A DNA stretch of 64,000 bases from Xiphias gladius (Eukaryota > Chordata > Actinopteri > Istiophoriformes > Xiphiidae), in contig NC_053400.1 of NCBI RefSeq assembly GCF_016859285.1, forward strand, positions 25,442,001-25,506,000, given 5' to 3'. Under the pieces are notes generated by a model. It was not told the DNA's origin, ran no database searches, and was given only the letters and a program-made list of their open reading frames with translations. Shown here piece after piece: positions 11,956-21,419 of this stretch (its first letter is position 1; the number at the start of each line of letters is the position of its first letter). Made by a program: the position numbers and the translations under genes.

Positions 11956-12854
11956 CACCACTGCATTTATGTACATATCCGTATCTGCAACACAACTAAC
12001 AGTGTATAGGTGAAAGTCACAGCTGTGTCTCACAAGTGATTCATTTCATGATTTCATTTCTGCTCTTCATCCGACCTTTGGGATCTGAATAAATTCATAT
12101 TTTAAACTTTAAAGGAAGCAGAAATATGTATTAAAAACACAAAATTGTTTATATTTTCAGATTTTGCTTCATCATTGCTTTAGTTCTTGTGAATAACTAG
12201 ATAATTGTTAGAAAGAAAAAAATGCTCTTTGATTGAACTGGCAAAAATCAAAGAGCATATCAGGATAAAAGATAGACAACCAGTTGACATTGCTTCATTT
12301 TGAGGTGTGACAAGCTAAAACCACTTCTTTGAAGTAGTCCGGTGATATAGTACTGAGTCAGGGGACTCACCACAGACAGACCAAGTCCGAGATATCCTCA
12401 CTTATAGTCCTACACTTGGTCCTACCCTTCCTATAATGCAACATTGATGAAATTATCAGGGGTTATTTTCAGAGACTTGAATAAGCTTCTCCTGAGCCAC
12501 AGCAGACATTATACAACCTACTGGATGCGACTGAGTCGTACTCCCCAATATAGTTTGACCTTTATCTGTAAAATCAGTGGAATTTCCACTTGAGCACAGC
12601 GACACTTGGCTTACATTCTATATTTTGACTTAGCGCTTTCAGTTTGTACTGATTTATTTTTGGCAAATGTCACATGATCCATGTTCTTTCTTCATAAACA
12701 GTAGTTTATAACATTGCAGCATTACACCACCTGGCACACCAGTCATAACCACACAAACCACACTGTAGCTGACAGACAAACTGACAGCAGCATCAAATTA
12801 ACTAATAACTAATTCTTGTATAATAGCAATGTATAAAATGGTGAAACAAACTTG
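11956..12854. other. Intergenic, no gene recognised
   Basis: AT-rich. Contains a perfect 12-bp stem (12222-12233 with 12247-12258, ATGCTCTTTGAT) around a 13-nt loop, probably a short palindromic repeat. Confidence 0.5.
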
Positions 12855-13250
12855 ATAATGTGAAAGGGGTCGCTTGCAGTGATGAACGTACAGACAATTA
12901 TAACCTGAATCTGCAGCTCCCCTCAGCTCCACGGAGCCTTACAGTGGGTTTCAAGTCATTGTTTGGCTCTCTGGCCCACAACTTTACTCGTCACTTTCCC
13001 TGCCCACATAGCATGGTTTTTGGTCGTAGCAGGAAGCTGTTTTCTGTGAAAAGGCTCTAGAAATTCACAGTACAACACCTACTCAGCACCAAAAAGGAGA
13101 CAAACAAAGTTAGAGACTAGCCGGTGAACACAGTGGAACAATTAGCAGCAAAAGAGCCAGATGTTTCCCTCAGGAGTTGATAAAGACCAAAAACAGAACT
13201 CAAAGGGAGTGAAAACTGGACTTACACCAAGTGGCCAGAAACATGACTCA
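12855..13250 (+). mobile_element. Dispersed repeat family 2, copy 1
   Basis: Begins near GAAAGGGGTCGCTTGCAGTG and includes CTGCAGCTCCCCTCAGCTCC, ACTCAGCACCAAAAAGGAG, GACTAGCCGGTGAACA and GGAGTTGATAAAGACCAAAA, in the same order as the copies at 26690, 36440 and (inverted) 33085. No coding capacity. Confidence 0.7.
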
Positions 13251-16164
13251 TAATTTTATAAAATGTTGATGTGTAAAAGAGCAGTTTCCTAACAATCACA
13301 TCGCATCCTCTTAAAAAGTGAAAGGTGGTTCAAAGTTGTAATCCTTAAGATTTTCATGAGATCAAACCCTGTTTTTGATGCTATTTAAGGTTGGCATTTT
13401 TCAGCAATAGCCATTCAATGTCCAGTCAGTTGGCAGTTAATTAGGTACACCTACTGTCCTGCAATAAATCCTACCTCCAGGAAGGTTATGTTGTTCAGTT
13501 TTTATATGGTGCCGTTGAATTGTATTGCAGACAAGTGTTTCTATTGTTTTAGTTCACCCCATGTATATCTGAGGGTAGGCTCGATAACAGACAAAAACAA
13601 ACGCCTCCCTGTGTAATGCAATACAGAGAGGTGTCAGTACTATTGCAAACCAAACATTTCCTACTGCTGCAGCTTCACATTAAAAGTGTTCAACTAGTAA
13701 AGAGTATGGCCACAGTGAGCTACACGTGACCACACACCTCTAACTCCACAGCACGGTAACAAACTCTCTTCACCGTGCTCTGCTGTTGTGTGGACAACTA
13801 CTCGCACCATGTGCAGCGTGAAATCAGATCGCAGTTCCAATTATTACTGATAGGCTGTTTTTTATGTATTAAAACAATGTGAGTTCTTAGGCTGTGCTGA
13901 TAGCAGATACACCGGTTGAGCTTCCGTTGTATCTGTGACAAAGTAGTAACAGTTGTTGCCAAATCAACCAGGACTGAAATTTCAAGGATCACATATATTA
14001 ATCATACTTCGATAGCAAGGCCTTGTGAATGGGCTAATCTGCAGGTTGGCACAAGAAGGTCCACCCAAAGATTCTTTTCCTGCCCGTTTCTCACCATAGC
14101 AGGGCAATATATTTCACCTTTACAATTCTGGAGGGATCACAACATTAGGCTCAGTTTACAAGGCTGGATTACAAACCAGGCACAGCAAGCAACTACCCAG
14201 GGGCCCCAGACCCCCAGGGAGAACAAGAGCCCCAGTTTCACTCCATATCGTTTCTGTCTACATAGTTTGATTAATCGCAAATTTGTTGTAAATTTTTACA
14301 ACTGATGTAGGATACCAGTTACGACGGGTCCTTTGCTTTCCATGTTGTGGCCCTGGTCTTGTAGAGGGACCCTAAGTCAAAATCTAGTTTTAAGACCTTC
14401 ATTGTTTTAGTTTATATTAAGATCATTATTTGTTATGTTGTGTTTCATCATAATACTGCCATTAACACACAGCAAGCAAGGTAGTATTTCTCCATCATGG
14501 GTATATAAACAATTCCATCATGGGTGCATAAGGCTGCAAGCAACAATTATTTTCATTATCAATAGGTCAGAGAACTATTTTCTTTAATAACTGACTGTTA
14601 TTTCAGTGTGTAAAATGACAAAAATAATGAAAAATACCCACCCTTATTTCCCTGAAGTCCACGTTTACATATTAAGAATGGTTCATTTGTCTGACCAACA
14701 GTCAAAAACCCAAAGATGTTCCCTTTACTATAATAGAAAATTGGGAAAACTAGAAGCTGGTATCAATGAAATCAGATCACAGTTCAGAGAGGGGGCTTGA
14801 ATATGCAAAAAAAACTTTCACTAACCTTCCATGACAACAGTTTTGACTGTTTCAAGCATCAAATTGAGCAGACTTTGAAAGTTAAAGGTTCATTTTACAG
14901 TTATGGCAATACAGTATATTCTGTGTTTCAAAGGAGTCATTCTTTGAAGCTGCACTTATTTTTTTGTCCAGCAGGTGGGAGAAAAACATCAAATAAGCTC
15001 ATCATCATGCTCAGTTAAACTTAATGAGCAATCACTGGCCTACTTACACAGAAAACAGGGAGAAACAATGTGTTCTCTGCCACCTGATGAATAGAAGTTC
15101 AATATTCACTGGCCTTTTGACTCAGCTGTGATCTTGGGGAAAATATCTGGGTCCTTAGCTGACAAATATTCCGCTTTCTTCACTTGTTTACTGTTTGCTA
15201 TTCGATGCTGAGTAGGTAGTGTTAGGTTTGGTTTATCAGAGCTTGTTTGCCAAAAAGGGCTTGGCTGCCTTCGGGGAGTTCATGAGAACATCCGACAGTG
15301 AAAAATACGGTAAATTGTCAAAATGTAAAATTAAAACAATATACCACAAGAGGCTAAACCATCCAACCCTTTCACGTTACACATACTCATTTCATATTTT
15401 TGATATCAAAAACATTTATTAATGCAGGTTTGAAAGAACTGGTACAAGCGAAATTACAGAAAAGTGCAATTTTAACAATTTAGGAGGATATTGACCTGGG
15501 GAAGTGGGCCTGGAGAAGCTCACCACTGCACATTTTCCATCTTTCCCTGCAGTGCTTAGACCTGATCAGCCTTTTTGCACTAAAGACATTTTTAGACGTC
15601 ACAGAAAGAAAGGCTGACGTATAAATAATCAAATTAATGATGGCTGAATTCCATTGAGCTGCTTCATTCTCAGCGTCCTGGTATTATGCATGCTGGCTCA
15701 CCTTCACACTGTCATAACCTACGGGTTGTTAAAGTTACAACACAAACCACGATGACAAGTCAAAATCTGTGTTTAAAAAGGCCTATTTGCTCAATGGCAT
15801 GTGCTCAGTCAGTCCAGAGCTGATCGGGTGTGGGCGGATTGGGTAGAGATGGAAGACATGTAGTGCTGGGGCTCACCCGGATTGGGCACCACTACACTAA
15901 GGTGTTGCTTTTCATGATATATTGAGTGGTAAGTGGTAAGTTGAAGTTATAGGGTTGACTAGAAGTTACAGGGTTGAAGGAGGAATGGGCGGCATCATGA
16001 GAACAAGACCAGTAGTTCCAGTAGTAAGTAAGGAGCTTCAAAAACTATTTTAGGCAAATTTTGAATCCCAGAATTCAAAATCTTAGAAATATATGTAGTT
16101 AGTTTTAATGTGATTTAAATGTATACTTATGTAATATACTAAAAACTGTGATATGATATATTCA
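13251..16164. other. Intergenic, no gene recognised
   Basis: Includes a repeat tail (13438-13520) and other AT-rich DNA. The 14161-14245 stretch with CAGGGGCCCCAGACCCCCAG looks like another dispersed repeat scrap. No reading frame has the look of an exon. Confidence 0.5.
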
Positions 16165-16184
16165 TTCTGACTTTGCTAAACATT

Positions 16185-19100
16185 TTAACAATGATCATCC
16201 TGGGCAGCTGTCTGTGGTAAAAGCCTCATTTTTGGTGCCTGCTGTGGCACAGGTAGGTGATAACGTAGCTGCTTCCAGAAGGAGGAGGATGGTGGCATGG
16301 AGCTTACGCCCTTCCAGGTGACACAGTCTCCAGCCTCAGTAAGAAGATGTAAGGCCTCGTGTAAGGAACCTGACGTCGACATTTCTGTTGTCTCAGTTTT
16401 GATGAAAATCAAGCGAGTCTGCCGCTCCACAAGGGCTGCATGGATGGCACTCAGCAGTCCAGACCCTGGAGCAGGATCTTGAGAGGTAGGAACCAAAACC
16501 ACCGTCTGGCTGTGCTCTACGCAGTCTAACACTGCCTCTGCTGCAGCTGCAAATAACCAGAGCTCAGATTACACATTACGTCATTAATATTCGATTCAAA
16601 CTATACAAGGAGTAAATTATGTTAATGATATCTATGTCAATATAATGCAAAACTTATTTCATTATTAGGAGTACGATACGTACCTTTCCCTGGTAAGACT
16701 TCATGATTGTAGAGACAGAGACGGTAACCGAACCTCTCTTCCAAAACACTCTCCAGCCATCTTCTGTCATGAGCATTTAGTCCTGCATCCGTGTTGCTCT
16801 TATAACACATCAAAAAGGCATCGTAGCGTTTTCCATCTAATCAAATAACAACAAACAATTGTCCAGCAGGTCACAGCCATGCTATCTCAGAAATGGATAC
16901 TAGTAAAGGTAGAAACAAAATGGATGCCTGCTCCAGCACAACCATGCAATTGTGGGAAAAATGAGATCCTGTGATACCAAAGTTATTTGAAACAAATTGC
17001 CAAAGATATGACTCTCACCCGAGCCACCGCTATGGAAGCCAAGATTGTCTCTTAGGAAAAGCGTGATGTCAATTTTCAACTTCACATAGATAACTACTGT
17101 CACAACCATTACCACAATGATGCCCACAATGCTGACGGCCAGGTAAATGTACAAAGGGCGAGCTGCAGGGTAATAATGGAGAGATTGTTATAAACATTAA
17201 ATAAACTTTACAGATAACACTTTAATGTTGCTTGAATGTGGTTTGAGCTTTATGATAGTTTACTGAACACAACACTGCTGCAAACAACCATATACAATAG
17301 TAAAGCCAAAGCTAAGCTCTGTTTATCTATCTTACAAACTTTTTTTGGCCAGAGTGATGGTGACAAAGCTTGAGGTTTGGTAAACACTTTCGAGTTTACA
17401 GGTATAATTTTTTGATAGATCCTCCTCCGACACCTTTCTGAAGACCAGAGATGCTGTCATCTTTATTTCTTCAGCATTATTTTCCCTGGAAAACAAATGA
17501 AAGGACATAATACTGGAGGATTAGGAAAGACAAGCTATTTTATGTGTGTGTTGAGTGTTCATGTGGCCGTGTGTGACATTGGCAAATTTGTTGTAATAGC
17601 TGTTTACCGTGTGCTGTTGTAGAAAACTGGTAAGTTGGCCTTTTTGTCGACAAATGATTTCCCACTCAACCAGAACACCCCGTCAAAGTCCGAATACGTA
17701 ACAGCTTTACAATCAATCACCACTGTTGAGCCTAGACAAAGCAGTTCACAAACACTTTAAAAGTAGTAATTTGGAAAGGTAGGAAATGTTCATATGTGTA
17801 TCCATGCTACAAGATTGAAGCTCACCCAAATCTACATGAAATACATCATTCTTGCGTGGCGAAACGATTACTGCAGTTTTCTCCGATTCTGCGCAAAAAA
17901 GGAGAAAACTCTTTACACCTTTATTTGAACATATGAACTTCAACTTCAAGATAAACATATTGATAAAGTGTTTTTCTTACTCTTTGGTTTGACATCAAGT
18001 ACCACTGTAAAGGTCATATTGTATGTTTGTCCATGATACAGGTAAGATCTGGTACAGGTGTAAACACCGTGGTCTTTCTCTTCCACACTTGAGAAGTAAC
18101 CGTCTTTAGACAAAGACTCACCCTCCTACAAGATGAAAAATAAGTTGAATTTTTAGGCATGAAGTTACTGAAAACCAGCTTCAAATGAAGGGAAGACACA
18201 TTTAAAGTCCAAAAAAACTACAGTATACTGAAGGGTATGTCTACAGCTTCTAATTATAAAACCAGATTGCATTCACAGTCAAAAATCTGCAGTGTAAAAT
18301 TACCTTGTGCCATGTGATGCTGTTACGGGTAATATTCGGGATATTTTCAGCAGGGATATTTACATCTGGGCAATTCAATTTGCAGGACTCTTGTGTGTAA
18401 CATGTCTTAGAGTACCTGCTCCGCTCTTCATACTCTCTGGACTGTGCTGTGTTTACTGTCAGCATGAACCAGAACTGGCTGCTGACCTTCCTGTCATGTC
18501 ATAAAAGAAACAATTATATATACATACTGTATGAAGGTTTCACTTCACATATATATCGCAGCAACTCACTCTGAATGTGGAAGTAAAGAAAGCTTTAAGG
18601 ATCATTTTCCAAAATAGAGTAATTTGATGGATTGCAGTTAAATTTTGTGCATTCATGTCCCCCTCAGGATGATTGTGCTAGCTGATGATGCATACTTTTT
18701 CTCTAGCACCGTCATCGGGTCTAACTTTTAATTTGTCCATACTTACGATCTTTACTTACGATACTTTACGATCAAATACCTGTAAAACTAATGACATTCC
18801 CAAGAGCAAATACATAAAACATATAAACTTTGTCTTCATTGAGATATAACTGCTTATAGAAATAGTGACGTGAAACCTCATCCATTAGTCATCTTTGTCG
18901 GTTTTTTTTCAGCTAGCCAAAAAAAGATTTTTAGGAATATAATCTGATTCATCGATGAACTACTCATGCTACATAGTCATTCTTGTTACAAGAGAGTTCT
19001 AGAGTTATTTTTCACGTTAGGAATATTTGGTCATTACCCCAGAGAGCATGAGTAATTCCCTTGATGGTTTACAGATGCGCTGAGAATCACAAGACTCCTG

Positions 19101-20272
19101 CCATGTACGAGCACACCCATCTGTGACAGGTCAGCCGATGACATGTTGGTGACAAACATCCTCTCGGGTGTGTGACTCGTCCAGACCAGTTTGGTATGAC
19201 TTTGATTATACCCTGTGTAAGGGCACAGCAGCGCCACCACCTCGCCTGCCTTTGAATGTATCTCGCTGTGTCTTAAGGGACACACGCCTGCAAAAGAGTC
19301 CAACAAATTTGATTTCATTTTACTGTGTGAAACTACAACATGAACTTGTTTGTGTACACGGAGAATGAAATCTCCAAAATATCATTACTGTATGCTCACA
19401 AAGCCACTGAAATGTGGCTGGTTAGTCATTTAATCAAATTATCTATCAATGACAATTTACTGCTGTCAACCAATCAAATAATTTCTTCAACTTGGGAGTT
19501 AGATATGAAAACTGACTTCCAAGCAGAGCTAAGCATGTCCTGGCCGCCGCTTTGTATTGAGAGTGGTATCGATCTTCTCACCTAACTCTTGGAAATAAAG
19601 AGAATGCGCACATTTCCCAACATGTGCCACTTTTCTTTTGGTGGTGATAACATTGACAGGATATGTTAAACCTAACGGTAAAAGTATTCATCGTGCAAAA
19701 TATCGGGCCCTGACAGTGACATATCTTAGGAGCTAGTTTGAACTAATTTATACGAGGTTAGGTAGTTTAGTCCAGTGGTTCTCAACCGACTGGATTATTC
19801 AGGATAAACCTGAGGGGTCCTTAGAAGAAAAAGTCATTTTCCCTCCGAAATGTAGCAAAGTTGAAGTCAAAGTGGCATTAAATGGAAATGCCCAAATAGG
19901 AAATAAAGCACAAGTACCTCAAAAAAGTTCAGCACTCAGGTGAATGTAGGCTACTTAGTTACTTTCCACCAGAGCATCTTTATTATTAGTGCACTCATGT
20001 AGAACTATAAATTTAATTACACCCACTGAAACTCGATGTAAGGTAGGTGGAGGTTATTATAATATCATCATTATAATATTTTATATATTTATTATATTTT
20101 ATATTAAATATTTAACACCACATAAAGTCTCGATTCGCCTGTTACAACCAACAGATTTACACAGTATTCGAAGTGCGCGAATGCCATTCATAACAAACCT
20201 CGACGACGTGGTCATTTTCTTACCTGCCAATGATGTAAGGAGGAAGAGCAGGGGTATTTTCACCGTCGTCAT
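16185..20272 (-). CDS. Interleukin-1 receptor family protein, copy B (IL1R1-like, divergent TIR box 2)
   Basis: Tandem paralogue of copy A with the same ten exons and, apart from exon 1, identical exon lengths: 20272-20224, 19287-19038, 18490-18304, 18125-17981, 17888-17826, 17731-17608, 17485-17340, 17162-17019, 16836-16684, 16546-16185; 1623 nt, 540 aa. Signal peptide starts MTTVKIPLLFLL. Three Ig domains, one membrane helix and a TIR domain are present and the frame is open throughout. Ig2-Ig3 (exons 3-7) are almost identical to copy A, whereas Ig1 is only about 60% identical and the membrane exon about 73%. TIR box 2 reads NHEVLPG (413-419) instead of DRDVLPG, losing the usual Arg-Asp pair; box 1 has Cys in place of Tyr. 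The exon 7 donor (A|GTTTGT) is weak and lies 4 nt from a better GTAAGA site. Head-to-head with ccdc81, with an IRF-type element upstream. Reduced or altered signalling is an inference. Confidence 0.9.
17343..18618. repeat. Near-identical tract in copy B (gene-conversion-like)
   Basis: Partner of 4370-5727, covering the Ig2 and Ig3 exons with their introns. Confidence 0.75.
18640..18800. repeat. Dispersed repeat family 4, copy 1 (intron 2 of IL-1R copy B)
   Basis: Contains CCCCCTCAGGATGATTGTG and TTTTTCTCTAGCACCGTCATC, matching the other family 4 copies (for example 35170-35230). Absent from copy A. Confidence 0.6.
19533..19628. mobile_element. Foldback repeat family 1, solo right arm
   Basis: GTGGTATCGATCTTCTCACC and AAATAAAGAGAATGCGCACA match the end of the right arm of the 59883-60505 copy. 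Confidence 0.6.
19785..19985. repeat. Dispersed repeat family 3, copy 3 (intron 1 of IL-1R copy B)
   Basis: TCCCTCCGAAATGTAGCAAAG, AAGTACCTCAAAA and TACTTAGTTACTTTCCACC match the other family 3 copies. Confidence 0.65.
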
Positions 20273-20442
20273 GTTGACGCCTCACGTCAAGGGTCCGGGC
20301 GAATGATGGCGTCTCTGAAACGCGGCTTCTTTTAAGGCTCAGCAGCCGCACTTCAGGGGAAATGTCAAAGGTTAGAGTCAAACACCGGCCTCTCCACGTC
20401 GTAGCACATTTACTGCGGGTCGGACAAAAAAAAAAAAAAAAT

Positions 20443-20452
20443 GAAACTGAAA
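20443..20452. promoter_or_regulatory. IRF/ISRE-like element upstream of IL-1R copy B
   Basis: GAAACTGAAA fits the IRF-binding pattern GAAANNGAAA and lies 171 bp upstream of the copy B start codon. Copy A's upstream DNA has only GAAACTTAAGGAAA (about 9738-9751), whose spacing is wrong. Function is inferred from the motif alone. Confidence 0.5.
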
Positions 20453-21231
20453 GGACAGAAGGAATGGAAACACCTCTCAGCGCAAACTGAGTTCGTTGCT
20501 CTATCGTTCAAGCCAAGGTAAACATTTCCTACACTTGACCTAGTCTACCACAGACGGGTTTTACCATTTATTAGAAAAGGGACGTATACCCTAAAAAAAA
20601 ACAAAAAACAAAAAACGTGTGTTGCCTTTAATAGGCTAACGGGGGGGAAAAAATGTCAATTTGTATAATTTATTTGTATAAATAAAATCAATGTCTTTTT
20701 CTAGCACCCTCAGGCGCTGTCAAATTGCTATTTTAATATTTCACACGTGGTGGAGAGGAGATTGTTACCAGTGGCAACCGTGAAGTTGTCAGTTAGTTAG
20801 CCTGATGAAGTTTAACTGAGCTGTAACGCGTCAAAAATTATGTATTAACCGTTAATAAAGTAGTAAAGTAAAGCGAGTAATTATAACTTATAAACCATGT
20901 ATAAATAGTGCCTTGTCAGAAAGTGGTACCGTTACGATTAACAACGTTTTCGATACTTGTTTTACATTATCATTGAAACAGGTTTACGGATTTACTTGAA
21001 TTAGCTTAAACAGCTTACTATGCCCAGTGCACCCTCGTGATTGGGACTTTTTTTCTCTCCTCCAAATAACCCAGCTGTCACAGGGCCTTCTCCGGTAACA
21101 ACGATGTCAAGTACCTGACGAAATGAACTGGCAACAGCTGCTTCGTTGGGGCTTGATGTCATCAGCAGGGACCAGGGCATTCGTACGCTCCGCTGCGCGG
21201 AACCGGGCCGTGGGCGTGCCCCGCGGGAGCG

Positions 21232-21246
21232 GATTTCCAGGGCAAC
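21232..21246 (+). promoter_or_regulatory. X-box-like (RFX) motif upstream of ccdc81
   Basis: GATTTCCAGGGCAAC: a good right half-site (GGCAAC) and an imperfect left half, about 175 bp before the start codon, in a CpG-rich block. RFX factors commonly drive ciliary genes through such sites. Confidence 0.45.
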
Positions 21247-21419
21247 CGCGGCTCCCGAAACCTCTTTGTATTGGTCTCTGGTGGTTGCGGCCACGCAGGG
21301 CGATAGCGGGACTTGGAGAGACCGTTTTTGTTTTGGTTTTTTTTTAAAAAAAAGCTTCTTCCTGCGAGGTTTTCTCTGGTTTGTTTTGGTTTGGTTTCTT
21401 ATCCGACGGGTTAACAGAG

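Larger units (their letters stand above)
20273..21419. promoter_or_regulatory. Shared upstream region of IL-1R copy B and ccdc81 (head-to-head)
   Basis: 1147 bp between two divergent start codons. The receptor side has an IRF-type element beside a poly-A run. The ccdc81 side (about 21120-21310) is CpG-rich with an X-box-like motif. A short repeat with CTGATGAAG...AACGCGTC (20797-20832) lies in the middle. Confidence 0.65.
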
